DNA from: Trema orientale
Taxonomy: Eukaryota > Streptophyta > Magnoliopsida > Rosales > Cannabaceae
Direction: 5' to 3'
DNA length: 64,000 bases
Assembly (NCBI GenBank): GCA_002914845.1
Contig: JXTC01000147.1
Coordinates: forward strand, 62,001 to 126,000
The notes beneath the pieces were generated by a model. That model was not told where the DNA came from, searched no databases, and worked only from the letters and a program-made list of their open reading frames with translations. The position numbers and the translations under genes were made by a program. This document shows positions 46,642-58,452 of this stretch, piece after piece; within the stretch, counting starts at the first letter, position 1, and each line of letters starts with the position of its first letter.

Positions 46642-47406
46642 TAAATAAATAAAAATAAAAATGACACGACGTCTTTTATTTGGAAGAAAAGATAAAAGAG
46701 AATCATATGAAACTGTCGGCTTGCAGATGTAAATATATAATTACATTTCGTTTATATCTAAAGATAAACGACATTGAACAGAAAGACATGTCGTTTACTT
46801 TAGTAAAAATGGTGCCATTAAAATCCTACTTGTCGTGTGATTTTGAAACAAAATGTGGTTTATTCACGAAATACATGCACCTGCGTGCAATATCCATATT
46901 AAACGACTTGTACACTTTGTTCACCACTTTAGCAATAACAATAAATATGTACAATAGTTAACAAATTATGAGAACAAATGTAAAAAATATTAAACCATGC
47001 TAAATACAAACTTAATATACTCGTGTCACACATTGGATAAAAGAAGAGTGAGTACCGACAAAAAGGACAGATAAATGAAAAAGAGAGAATGCCGTCACGC
47101 AAAGTATAACTTATAAATGCCATAAATTATTACCGACATGTGCTTAACTATAAGGCTCTACCAATATCGACGAGTATAACCGAACGGATCTCTCATTTCA
47201 AAACCAAAAGGCAAAATTGCACGTGTCACTTATTGAGATATGCTTGTGCACCCAGCCACCATGTAAAACCAAAATACAGAAAAAAAAAAAAAAAAAAAAA
47301 AAAAAACCATTGGTTTAGAGATCCCTTAACCAAAATCTCTCGCAAGTCACACCTTAATCACATAAAGCTTATGGGTCTCTCTCTCTCTTGTGGTTAATAT
47401 ATATAT
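46642..47406. other. Intergenic, no gene seen
   Basis: AT-rich; contains AGACATGTCGTTT (46784-46796) and other ACGAC/GTCGT half-sites like those in the copia B leader, and a long A-run at 47279-47306. Confidence 0.55.
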
Positions 47407-47657
47407 GGTTGCCAATCCAGCACGTATTTTTTTTTTAACCTAGGAATAGATATTTTTTTTTAGCTGTTGGATTATCATCTAATGGTGATCCAACGGTTAT
47501 AATAATGTGCATAAAAAGACGTATATCATTAATACTATTTCTTTCTTATATCTTTTAATATAAAAAAATGTGCATGAAAAATTTTCATTGGCCAAATTGA
47601 TACCTATGCATAGGTAAAAAAAAAAAAAAAAAAAAAAACTAACTGGATTGGTGCCCT
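47407..47657 (+). mobile_element. TA-targeting MITE, copy 1
   Basis: 251-bp element from GGTTGCCAATCCAG to GATTGGTGCCCT, lying within (TA)n on both sides. Imperfect terminal inverted repeats GGTTGCCAATCCAG / AGGGCACCAATCCAG followed by A/T runs. The interior has TGGATYATCAT…GTGATCCAACGG and GCATGAAAAAT. No coding capacity. Confidence 0.8.
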
Positions 47658-47689
47658 ACATATATATGCCCGGTACCCTATATATATAT

Positions 47690-47930
47690 AGGGCACCAAT
47701 CCAGTAGTTTTTTTTTTTTTTCCTATGCATAGGTATTAATTTGGCCAATGAAAATTTTTCATGTACATTTTTTTATTATAAAAAGTAGGAGAGAGAAATA
47801 GCATTAATGATACATGTATTTTCATGCACTTTATTATACTTGTTGGATCATCATTAGATGATTGATCTAACGGCTAAAAAAAATTACTTACACATAGGTT
47901 AAAAAAAAAATACCTAGTGAATTGGCAACC
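47690..47930 (-). mobile_element. TA-targeting MITE, copy 2, inverted next to copy 1
   Basis: The same family as copy 1 in the opposite orientation (AGGGCACCAATCCAG … GAATTGGCAACC), separated from it by 32 bases of TA repeat and GCCCGGTACCC. Together they form a palindrome of about 0.5 kb. Confidence 0.8.
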
Positions 47931-48561
47931 TATATATATATATATACTTTTGAGACACTTGAACCAATAATCATAACTCATGTCTTCCTATTTTTAAGAA
48001 GACAAAAAACAAAAAAGGGGCAAAGGGTGATTCGGAGAACATTCGTGAGAAGCTTCCCTATGCTAAACAGCCAAAATCACCCACTTTCATCATCCAACAG
48101 ATCTGCCCATTCTTAATACATATACAATAATCAATTAGTTAAACTAAAAAAAAAAAGTACTATTAAAAAGACTTATTATCGCGTTGTTTGTATGCAATGC
48201 ACCAACTATCGGGAACCATACAAATTAATGGAATCTTAAAAAGGATATTGCCCAATAATCTCTCTATTAATTGCTATATGGTATATATAATAAACATATC
48301 ACTGTACTTATTCTTCATACGCTGTACTATTTATGATATTTTAGCGATTTGAGGGGTTTAGATATGTAGTTTTTATTTGCATTGGATAATTATTGCCTCC
48401 CTCCAACACCAACAACTTGCCCATTGATCATGAACTTGGCCAACTTAAATTACTGATCAATAAAACAAAAGCTATGTTGGCAATAACCCAGCAATATCTT
48501 TATGCTAATAAGATATTGTGTTGTTTTTATCTCTTATACCTATATATATATATATTTTTAC
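47931..48561. other. 3' flank of the kinase gene, no gene seen
   Basis: AT-rich with TA microsatellites (47931-47946, 48541-48556). Nothing coding recognised; the kinase polyadenylation signals would lie here or just upstream, on the minus strand. Confidence 0.5.
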
Positions 48562-50223
48562 TTATTCACTTTGTTTTTGGAATATTATTAGGACTAAGAA
48601 ATGTTCACTCACTCGGTCATTTTCCTTGAAACTAACCCACTTCATATAATCCCATTTAGTTTTTTCCTTGAAACTAATCCACTTCATATAATCCCATTTA
48701 GTTATGGAAATTTGTGGTACCAAGAATTGAAATGAAAGGTGAAGAATATCAATGTAACAAATTAAAATATTTATTTTCTTCACGAATAATAATAATAATA
48801 ATATTATCAACGAATATGTAAGTAATAATAATAAATTAATGTACAAGCTGTAAAAACATATTCCGGGTCTATCATCAAACGCCAAGTCCACCCTTCGGAA
48901 CCCATGCCGACAGCTCGAGCCAGCTACGCACCACCCAAGCCCACCGCCACCATCGCTGCAATTACACGCCCACTCCGACTCGTGTAAAACACTGCCACCA
49001 CCAAGTTTTTGATATTCCAAATTAGTCCCACTAGAATCCGAATATTCCGAACTTGTCCCAACTATTTCCCATTCTGCCCTTACGAATTCCCCATATTCCG
49101 AACTTGCCCCTTCTGCTTCTCCCTCACCCCAACGACAATATGCACCCGTTGTTTCTCCCTCACTGGTCGAGAAGGACCTTACAACTGTCCAACCGTCTGA
49201 TTCCCAAATTGCCCCTGACTTCGAAGCCAATTTACCGATTCGCTCCCTCGCGGACAGAGCTCGTTGATAATCGGATTCCAAATCTTCGACTTCTCCTTCT
49301 TCTTCGTCGAACTCCGAGTTGACCCAGTCGAGCACGCACCGAGGCGACGAGTTGGCGGCGACCGAGTCGGGCGCCACCGACGCCAAGAACGGATGCTCCA
49401 GAAGCCGATCGCAGCTCCACCGCCGGGTCGGGTCGCTCACGAGACACTTCTCGAGAAAATCCCGACCCGCTTGGGACAACCCGGCCGGGAACTCGGGCAG
49501 CTCGCCGGAGAATCCGATTCGGCTCAGCGTGTCGGCGCCGCGGTCCTCCCACGCGGGCTTCCCGGTGACCATCTCGATGAGCGTGCATCCCAGGGACCAC
49601 ACGTCACTCTCCGGCCCCTGAGATTCCCGGCGAACCACCTCCGGCGCCATCCACAGCGGGCTCCCGCGCGGCAAAATCGGGGCTCCGCACCCGGCGTCGA
49701 CGAACTCCGTCGCCGACCCGAAATCCGCGAGCTTGGCGTGGCCCGGGGTGGGACCGACCAGGACGTTCCTGCCCTTGACGTCGCAGTGGACAATGCCCCT
49801 GGAGTGCACGTACCTCAACGCCGAGACCAGGCACCAAATCCGCGACCGTACGGTCGCTTCGTCCACGTCAGCAGCATCGTCAGCGGCGGTGCCAGCGGGC
49901 AAGTACTCCAAGTGGAGGTTCCTATACGACGTCGTGCTCTCGTATGACACGTCGTCCCCGAGGTACTCAACCACGTAAGGGGAAGAAGAAGAAGAGGAAG
50001 AAGAAGAAGAAGAGATTGAGCGCAGAATCCGAATCTCGGTCTCCAAAGCCTCGAGCTGACTCGGAACGAAAGCCGTCCGATCAACGGACTTAACGGCGAA
50101 AACACGACCGTCCGATTTGTCGACTCCCAAGCTCACCGTGCCGAAAGACCCTTTGCCTATGCAGTTTCCTCTGACCCAATTAGAAGCCGTATAATCAGAG
50201 TGAAGCTTCGTCACCTTTCCCAT
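48562..50223 (-). CDS. Protein kinase, MAPKKK17/18-like (MEKK-type), intronless
   Basis: Serine/threonine kinase expected to phosphorylate MAPK kinases; members of this plant group act in ABA and stress signalling (family knowledge). Residues ~16-270 form the kinase domain: WVRGNCIGKGSFGTV (Gly loop), FAVKSVD (ATP lysine), a serine run of about 11 residues in the alphaC-beta4 region, HSRGIVHCDVKGRNVLVG (catalytic loop with Asp), KLADFGSA (Mg-binding DFG), MAPEVV, DVWSLGCTLIEMVTGKPAW. The tail is acidic and Ser/Gly-rich. Single exon, start MGKVTKLHSDY, in keeping with intronless MAPKKK13-21-type genes. The last ~100 residues (from about DRPGICF) are encoded by AT-rich DNA that includes a 42-bp direct repeat, giving a hydrophobic Leu/Ile stretch, and may not be part of the ancestral protein. 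No disabling mutation in the kinase core. Confidence 0.92.
   Translation of the reverse strand: MGKVTKLHSDYTASNWVRGNCIGKGSFGTVSLGVDKSDGRVFAVKSVDRTAFVPSQLEALETEIRILRSISSSSSSSSSSSPYVVEYLGDDVSYESTTSYRNLHLEYLPAGTAADDAADVDEATVRSRIWCLVSALRYVHSRGIVHCDVKGRNVLVGPTPGHAKLADFGSATEFVDAGCGAPILPRGSPLWMAPEVVRRESQGPESDVWSLGCTLIEMVTGKPAWEDRGADTLSRIGFSGELPEFPAGLSQAGRDFLEKCLVSDPTRRWSCDRLLEHPFLASVAPDSVAANSSPRCVLDWVNSEFDEEEGEVEDLESDYQRALSARERIGKLASKSGAIWESDGWTVVRSFSTSEGETTGAYCRWGEGEAEGASSEYGEFVRAEWEIVGTSSEYSDSSGTNLEYQKLGGGSVLHESEWACNCSDGGGGLGWCVAGSSCRHGFRRVDLAFDDRPGICFYSLYINLLLLLTYSLIILLLLLFVKKINILICYIDILHLSFQFLVPQISITKWDYMKWISFKEKTKWDYMKWVSFKENDRVSEHFLVLIIFQKQSE
48620..48704. repeat. 42-bp direct repeat in the 3' end of the kinase ORF
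   Basis: TTTCCTTGAAACTAACCCAC and its near-copy start at 48621 and 48663, both running into TTCATATAATCCCATTTAGT. On the minus strand they encode a repeated 14-residue unit containing KWDYMKW. Confidence 0.9.
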
Positions 50224-50316
50224 ATCTCAAGCTTAATTGTGTGTGTTTTGGTGCTATTGTGATCTCTCTCTATTAGTTCTGGCTGCTTTGTTATGGGGTC
50301 CAAGTTGGTATTTATA
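50224..50316 (-). promoter_or_regulatory. Kinase 5' UTR and TATA box
   Basis: On the minus strand TATAAATAC lies at 50308-50316, about 85-90 bases before the ATG. The implied transcript start is near 50280, giving a short leader of about 55 bases. Confidence 0.6.
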
Positions 50317-53300
50317 CCAGGTGTATGGAACCTCGAAATTTCAAATATTTTTCTGGGGGGTCTGACCTGGAATTTAAAAATGGATAATCTGAAAAAAAAC
50401 AATAGAATAAAATAATAATAATAATAATAATAATAAAAGAAAAAGGTTCGGTAACGTTACGCGGGGGAGAGAGTTCTGGTTACTAAGTTTGCACAAACTC
50501 TTGGTTTGTGTTGACGTGAACGGGATAAGTGGGGGGTTAAAGATACTGGGTTTTATCCTTATCCATCATCTGCTTTTGATGTTTGATCTCAACCGTCCAT
50601 GTTTTGGCACATCAAAAAAATGAAAATATTGTTATTATTATTGTTTTTGAGATTTATATGGGTTTTGTCTTTGTCAAAGTAGTATACTGGTTCCGGTTGT
50701 GGGAATTTTGACATGTGGTGGCTAGAGTAGTAGCCGGTGGTTCGTCGAATAGGGGAATGCAATGGTTTTTATTTTTTTATTTTTTTGTGGTTGAGAACAA
50801 AAGTGATTGTGGGGATCGTGGAGGCATACTTGTTAGGTCTAATACAAGATCCTCACCTTCCGATTTGCTGACTTTCAAAAATAAAAATAAAAATTCAATG
50901 TCTTTATGGTACGGAACACCAGTTATGCTCTCTACTAATCTAGCAAATGTACAATTAATCATGATCTCCCACCTTAAAATACTAATTAAGAAAAATAATT
51001 AGTCCTTTTTGTACTAGCTTGATGATGTTCGTTGTATTTCATGCTGGGGCGTTACATGGAGCCTTTAATTTAAAAAAAGAAAAAAAAATTAAAAATGAGT
51101 CTTTTTTTTTTTTTATTAGAAGAGAGAAGCAGAACCACAACACACAGGACAGAAACAGAGTTCGGTTAAGACCGGTATCAGAACTTCAAGTGGGGTCCAG
51201 CAATAGTTGACGTGGCGAGAAGAGGTAGGTCCACGTAGGTGAAACAGACAACTAGAAGCTCTCCCACTAGTTTAGGTGTGGGCTTGTTTAGTGAGTTTTT
51301 CAGCTTAAGTGTCTCTTGCTGACGTGCACCACCCGCCTCCATCAGATATTATAATCACATATATATTTAAATAGTCATTTTTTTTAAAATATTTTGTACA
51401 TAGAAATATTTAACAACAAAGGCAAATTGGCCAAATTGGTTTGCATGGCAAAATGACAAGCGACAGCACCACTTCCATATCTGAATTCGTATCTTGTAAA
51501 AGATCAGGGACACCCTAACATGAAGCCATTGCGCCTTTTGGACAGTTCACCTTATTTCTCAGCTGCCTAGTATACAAATGAGTGGCCTCAAGCCTCAAAC
51601 CCAAAAGAGCCCCCTCAGAATCCAAAAAGACACGAGCTTTTTTTCACCTTTTTTTTCTTCTCTCTCTCTCTTCTGGAAAGGTAAAGAAACATTTTATGTG
51701 ATATTAATCTATAAGATATTTTATTCGGTTGTGTTATAAGTTGAGAAAATTTATTGGGATTAGATGATGCGTAGAAGAGGAAATCCACCTATAACACGGA
51801 CGAGAGAGCGACACGTGGAGTCATGGAGTATATGAGGTTGCCACGTCAAGGTTTTGTTGAGTATAAGGGGGTCTGAATTGGATAAGCTGGAACAATTTCT
51901 TACGCAAGGACAAATGGAAAAAAAGAAGGTTTGGCTTTGCCACGTAAATTTCAATAAAATATAATATAGAGAGGAAAAAAAAAGACTTTGGAAGTGGGAA
52001 AAGAGAAGCATCAATTTTTGGTACGTACTTTAAAAGAAAAGGACCAAATTTAAATTGGATACTTACTTCCATATGGAAAATAACCATGTGGCTGAAAACT
52101 ATCAAGCTTTAAGTCAATATCAATGATCCTTGCTTAATGGTACATCTCCATGTGTACCACCATTAACTATGACACACAAAACTTGTATCATTATCCAATA
52201 TTCATCAATCAGTTACGTTAAATAGTTAAGGTGTTAAGGTCGAAATTACCTAACTAATATGATATGATTGTATAAACTCAATTATGATATATTATTAGAA
52301 TAAGTGCTTGTGTGTGTATTTATTGTGTGTTTAATTATTTTAATTTATAATAAGCTCATTAGTTGGTTATGAATGATATATTACGAGGTTAATTGAGGTT
52401 GTTTGGGAAAGCAAACAAGTTGGTGTTTTTGGACTAATGTCGTTGGAGGACAAGACAAGAAAACAAGAGACATAAATCAGACGGTCGACAATCCAACGTG
52501 AATGAAATCGAGTGTTCCAACTTTGGGGGGCTCACATAGATTTATACCTCTTTCACCACTTTCTCTCATTTTGTTGTTAGTTAGGCTTTCTTATCTACTG
52601 AGGTTCATGCATTAACCGAAACCAAATCCACTTTTTTATTTAAAAATAAAAAAAGAAACCAAACCCACCTGTTAAAAGGAATCCAAATTGGCATAACTAC
52701 TGAATTATTATATGTCATCTGTACCATGTCATGAAATGTCGTGCGAAGGTCTCCAAAATTTTGGTAAAGAGAGTACATGCAACATAGCTAGCTAAAAGAG
52801 GAAATAAGTTCCAAATATTATACCAAGAAGAACCAAAAATAAAAAAGAGGGGAAAATAGCTATATTTTGGCCATATACAATGCATGTTTGGCAAAAGCTA
52901 GCTTAGGCAAATACTTTAAAAAAAAAGGTACAAAGTACATCGTACTAACAGTAGGTGATGGTTGCATGTAACGTTATTATTCATCAGCATAAAATTTACA
53001 TTGATTTTGTAAAATGAAAATCGGACGGGATACACATGAATCAACAACTTGAAAATGATAATTACGGTATTATTAACTATGCTCGATAACTAAATTTTAG
53101 AAGGAAAGTTAAAATACTAAATAATGTGAATCTTACATTTTGATCTCAAACTAAAAGTTATGTTGGTCGATCCACATAGATCAACATCCATAAGGGCTAA
53201 ATACGTTATTATGGCTTTCCTCATTAAAATTACGGAAAAAATGCTATCGTGAGAAATAGCTATATATATTGCTCACATACAATGCGGACTCGGTGGTTTA

Positions 53301-55053
53301 ATTTTGGTGAAACAGGTGAAAGTAGAGAGCCAATAGAACAAAGCCAGACACATAACGTGATACAAAACAGGACAACCCAATACCACCAAGTTGGACCCTT
53401 CGAGGAAAGGTCCCAATGTTGGTAACAATAAACATGTAATGTAGGTAGAGGCAGGGGTAGCCGGTCTATATACATGTGCTATTTTGTGGTGGTCAATTTT
53501 TATTGTAGAGAGTCTTATAGACAGCTGACCATGTCGCTCTGTGCCTCTGTCTTTATTTATAATATGTTTATATGTATGTTCGTATTTGTGCCTATAATCT
53601 TTTTATGTGTTTATGTTTTTTGTAGTATGTCTTTGTACGTGATAATGATAGTTAGGCCAGATATATAATCTGCCTATAACAACCGAATCAAGTGGAAGTG
53701 GTCGGCAGGACATGCTCTCTATTCACTTTATCACTATGTTATGTATAATGCTATGATGAGGATTTGATGGACTTATATGAAAATGAGTGTCCTCCACATT
53801 GTTTTTTCAATTATCTACATAGTAGTAACACTTTGTCGTTTATCGAGTTTCCCGGGTACAAAGAAGTGGATGTGGATCAAGAATACATATTTCAGCTTCA
53901 GTAACTAGCAAATCGAATAAAAGAGAAAAATAGCTGTAATTATCTAGAGATATACACGAGAAAAAGTGATAAATCTGTGAATATCTTAGTAGGAATCCTC
54001 AATTTTCTGCCACTAATTATATATGGAACATCTTTTTGGAAGCTTCTACCGTTAGGGTCTGTTAATACCTCTCTGTCTAGTTGTTTTGTTTGCTTATATT
54101 TGTTAAGACTTGATAGATTGAGACACCGGCCATCTTTTCTGCCGGCTTCGTGATCATGCATTTTGTGGAATCAGTCATTTATCATAGAATTCGGGTTCCT
54201 AGAAATTTTCCTTCTGTTGGTTGAACAAGTAGTTAAAAATTGGGTAGAAAAAATGCTATCCGAGTCAAAGTCGTTCAAACATCCATGACCTAGTCAAACA
54301 GGGAAGAAGCATAGCTTCTCCTTAATTATTATATTAAATTAACAGGCACTCTTTTTTTTTTATCCCAACAATTTGTTTAGATCTGTCAAAGTAGAGGATG
54401 ACTAAATCTTCCGTGCTATATATTATTCTGATCATAACTATGGTTAAAGTAATGCTTATGGGGTGGATAACTTGCGACCTATGAGTGGATAACTTGCGTC
54501 CTTACGTAAAGCTTGATGGTAGACTAGAACAACAAAGCACTGGCAGTACTTTAAACTTCTAGTTTTCCGCTTCTCATTATGGGACAAAATTCTCCGGGGA
54601 CAACTTAATAGCGCAGGGAACAAAGTAGGCCATCAACGTTAAATTAATGCTTAACTGGCTCGCAACTGAGCAAGTGTTCGAGTTAGTTTTCATTTGGAAC
54701 TTCAGGTCTCTCATTTATTGAATGAAATTCAGGAAAACACCACAATTTGCGATGGAAAGTATAGTATAATAATTGTAAAGAATGAATTAATCAATGAATA
54801 AAAGAATACAACCAGTTATTCGACTGTGTTTCAAGTCCTAACCAGAGAGTGCTAAAATATGGCCGGAACTAAAAACATTTACAATGAATCAGCTGCCTAT
54901 TCAAAGTTCAAACACATCTCTACCATAATCCTATCTATACGATCAATTTATTACCAACATCAGCTGAACAGTAAACTAAAGAATTCCACATGAGTCAAAT
55001 CCTGTAGGGTTTTATGAGTTAGGTTGGTTTCTTCTTCTCTATAAATCAAGGAG
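50317..55053. other. 4.7-kb intergenic region, no gene seen
   Basis: AT-rich with scattered ACGTG cores (e.g. 51210-51240), a TAA microsatellite at 50410-50438, and homopolymer runs. All open frames are short and without recognisable family features. It contains the kinase promoter (right of 50316) and the 3' flank of the phosphatase. Confidence 0.6.
50410..50438. repeat. TAA/ATA microsatellite
   Basis: About nine AAT units upstream of the kinase promoter. Confidence 0.85.
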
Positions 55054-56280
55054 TCATATGTAACCCCCTAATTGGATTAGCATTACACTGATATCATCAA
55101 AAGAGCCTCGTGATGCCGCTACTTCCACTAGCTTTTTACAGGCAAACAATGGTTCGGGCTTGTCAACTCCTATGCATAAACGACGAACAGTATCTACCGC
55201 CTCTTGGTTGCTAACCTTATCCCACAATCCATCTGAAGCCAAGATTAAGAACTCGTGTTCAGGTTGGATTCGAACTACTTTTGTCTCTGGTTCTGCAATC
55301 ACCCATTGCTTAAGGTGACGATCTCCAATCCCTCTTGAGACAGCCAGAGATCCCTGGATTCTCCACACACCATGGCATAGATCAACATAGCCACCCTAAC
55401 AGAGAAAATTCACCACAAACATCAGTCTCAATCCCTACCATACTGTATAAAATTTTACAGAAAAAAAAAATGATTATACAAGGATTAGTTTAGCTTCTTA
55501 CCAAGTTCTCAATTCTTTCCCTTTCGTCTTCCCTTGAGGGCCGGTGATCAGATGTTAGGGCCTCAGCAGCACCACCTCTGCTCATGACAGCTCGGCAATC
55601 GCCGGCGTTGGACACAACAAGGTTGCCGTTCCTGATCAAAGCAGTCACACAGCACGAGCCACCACGGAAATCCCCTTTAAGAAAATCAGAGTCCGTGTTC
55701 ATGTAACCATGCTTAACTGCCTCCTCAATGTCATCACCATCCCTCCTCACCAATTCAGCTAATACGTTCTTTTCCAAGTTCTCTGCTGCAAACTCTGCGG
55801 CTTTTGAGCCTCCATGTCCATCAAATACACCAAAAAAGGCCTGCAAAAGATGAAATTACAGCAAAAAATTAACATTGGCATATTCCAAATCCTCTAATCA
55901 TCGATTTGACTCCAATGTAATGAGAAAAAAATGCCTATGCCGAAAGAACAAACATAGATTTTATCCAAACTGAGAACGCTTTTCTATACTCCACAGAGCC
56001 GAAACTTCCCTAAGTGTTGTTCACCAAAAGGGTTCTCACAACACAAAATTCCAGCTCCTATTACAACTTAATTATGAAAAATTAACCAACTTTACAATGA
56101 TAATCTGTAAAGTAGCCAAGAAAACCAGATTGATTACAACATTTCCACAAAGAAAGTTTCAATTTTGCGGAATTCTAAGCTACTAACACTCCTCGAACTG
56201 TTTAACGTCGAAACTAAAAAACGTGAAGAAGGCAAATATATTGTCAAACTGTTCCAATACTCAATATATAATATATACCA

Positions 56281-56314
<34 letters not shown>

Positions 56315-56795
56315 TTACCTGCTTGGGATCACCTTGAAGATTGACGCCAGCCGAGTACCGATCCTCCATAGACTCTCTCCTCCCTCTCTTGCAATACACA
56401 GAGTACCCATCATTATCGACCTCCACAAGCTCCCTCCACGAAGCCGCCGACGGCGGCGCCCCAGAGCTCCAAGACGCCACCGGAATATCCAGCCTCGCCG
56501 GCCTTTTCCTCTTGAAGACCGTACTCGGGGACGACGAACCCGAACCCGAACCCGAGAGCCCAGAGGGAGGAGGAGGCTTCGGAATCCGAAGGCGAAAGGG
56601 GGAAGAAGGCGAGGACGGAGTCGAAGCCGAATTCGAAGCAGAAGAAGAGGCCGAGGAAGCCTGTGAGGGCTTCAGGTGAGCCAAGGTTAGGGTTAGGGCT
56701 TCTGGAGAAGATGATAGCATAGAGGTCTTGTTACAGAACAGTGAGGACGACGGTGAAAACACCGGCGAATTCGATACTGCAACCGAGCACGACAT
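55054..56795 (-). CDS. Protein phosphatase 2C, clade B (AP2C-type, MAPK phosphatase)
   Basis: Mn/Mg-dependent Ser/Thr phosphatase of about 385 residues in three exons with GT-AG borders, all phase 0: 56319-56795, 55502-55840, 55054-55395. Exon 1 (159 codons) has a Ser/Pro-rich N-terminus, then VFKRKRPARLDIPVA, a basic cluster followed by L-x-I that matches the MAPK-docking (KIM) motif of Arabidopsis AP2C1-type phosphatases, and RRESMEDRYSAG. Exon 2 has FFGVFDGHGGSKAAEFAA and VVSNAGDCRAVMSRGG with the metal-binding Asp residues. Exon 3 has GSLAVSRGIGDRHLKQWVIA and LILASDGLWDKVSNQEAVD, ending LIQLGGYI. All catalytic motifs are present and there is no lesion, so the gene is likely active. By analogy with AP2C1 it would dephosphorylate stress MAPKs; that substrate is inference. 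The ORF of exon 1 runs into a TA microsatellite in intron 1. Confidence 0.95.
56284..56310. repeat. TA microsatellite in phosphatase intron 1
   Basis: About 13 TA units lie 8 bases downstream of the exon 1 donor on the transcript strand. Confidence 0.9.
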
Positions 56796-56964
56796 GTCGT
56801 TTCTTCTAATTTTTCAGAATATGAATAATCGAATTTGCCTTCTGTGTTCTAATTTTTTTTGTTTTTTGTTTTCTGTTTTCGTTCTTTCTTTTCTTTTTTT
56901 TTTTTTCTCTCTATGATGTTTTGAATGGGAGGAAGAGAGAGAGAGCTAAAAATGGTTATATACT
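56796..56964 (-). promoter_or_regulatory. Phosphatase 5' UTR and TATA box
   Basis: Read on the minus strand: AGTATATAAC at 56955-56964, then a CT-rich stretch (CTCTCTCTCTTCC) and a leader with long A/G tracts up to the ATG at 56795. The expected transcript start is about 56925-56930. Confidence 0.6.
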
Positions 56965-58449
56965 ACAAAGCGACGAAGGTCAGAGTGGGGTCTCCCTCTT
57001 CCGTGTTTAAAGAGCGGTCTTTTGGAAGTTTTGACCAATGATTTGGGCACTTCTTAAAGAATGTCATATTTACCCCTCAGACAATTATTTTTTTCTTTTT
57101 TCATTTTTTGAAGGAATTTTCTTTCCTTTTTTCGAGTGTCTTGGTATTGTATAATTTCTTATCCCATATTTATAGCAAGACTGAGATAAAGATACTACTA
57201 ACTTATCGAGTTTTTAAGAGTTAACAAGTGAAAACTACATTAAATTGAAGTTAAATTCTCTCTTGTCCCAATTTATATGTTCAACTACTGAATAAATGAA
57301 ACACATATTAAAAATTATAAAGTTACAAAATCTCATCAGATAATCTCAAATTTTAATGGGCATCTAAATTTTTTGGAGTGAGCCTAATCATATGTTTATG
57401 AGTTAACATCTTCTATAAGTTTTTTTGTGTTCTTTTTTTTTTTTTTAAAAAAAAGGAACACCTTCTATAAGTTAGTCACATGTATGCAAAAACATTTTTC
57501 AGTTTTTTCAATAGCAAAAATAGAAGAGGAAAAAAAAAGGCAAATAGGGGCAAAATCGTCTTTAAACAGAGAAGAGTGGGTTCGTCATTTGCATGAGGTG
57601 GATGAATATATTTAGGGGTCAAAACACGTTATACACTTGTACTAAGGTAATGGCTAAGGCCTAAGGGGCGTGATTGAAGACAGTGTGGAAGGAGTGTTTA
57701 TTGACTTCCCCAGATAATCAAAATCACTAAATTTTAATTGAATTCCTTTTTCTTCATCGCTGATATGAATGAAAGAGAAAGACGTTAAGTTGCTCAAATC
57801 AAAAAGTACAAGTAGACTAACAGAGCCTCAAATCGCCAATCACATTCCATACCAAGCTGTGTGGGCCCCGCTTTGGGGGTTTCTCAGAAGTTACCGTTGT
57901 GAACACATTGACGACGGTGGTGACCGTTGGAGTGCGCAGGCGCTGGGCCTGGTCCTTCCACGTCATCATCGTGGTGACGTTTATGTTGTTTTTATATTGT
58001 TATTAATTATTATTTATTATTATTATTATAAAGTTTATGGCCGTTCCGTGTTGGGTGTTCAGTTTCTAACAAGCTTGGCCCGTTAGCCGTGTTCAAGTGA
58101 CGCGCTAGTATCTAATAAATGAATATTTTATTTCTGGAAACCCAAAGTCCCACGCTAATATGTCACTAATAAATACTAAAATTTTCTGTCCCACTACAAA
58201 TAACATTCGGGACTTCCAAATTTTAGAACGCGGAATCTGTTAGTTTTCTTTTCCCCTCCAATATACTCGTTTTTTAATTCTAACGTTCTTATCCAAAACC
58301 AAAACTCGTTCCCTATATGAAGAAGCAATTTAGACACGTGGGCAATCGGCACGAGTTCAGGTATTTAAGGGTAATTTGCAGAAAAAATCCTCGAGCTTTA
58401 TCTCTTTTGGGATTTAGGTCCCTGATTTTTTTTTTGTCATTTAAATCCA
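56965..58449. other. Phosphatase upstream region, no gene seen
   Basis: AT-rich apart from 57860-57990, where GTGACCGTTGG, CACGTCATC and GGTGACGT lie close together and resemble plant bZIP-type sites. No coding region recognised. Confidence 0.5.
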
Positions 58450-58452
58450 TAA

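Noticed and set aside
49264..49947. 227-codon plus-strand ORF and others antisense to the kinase
   Set aside because: Shadow frames of the GC-rich kinase gene; the kinase motifs on the minus strand are unmistakable.
56223..56679. Plus-strand ORFs opposite phosphatase exon 1
   Set aside because: Arg/Glu-rich shadow frames of a Ser/Pro-rich coding exon.
57840..57990. Possible exon in the GC-richer patch upstream of the phosphatase
   Set aside because: No conserved protein, no splice pattern; ACGT-core motifs suggest regulatory sequence instead.
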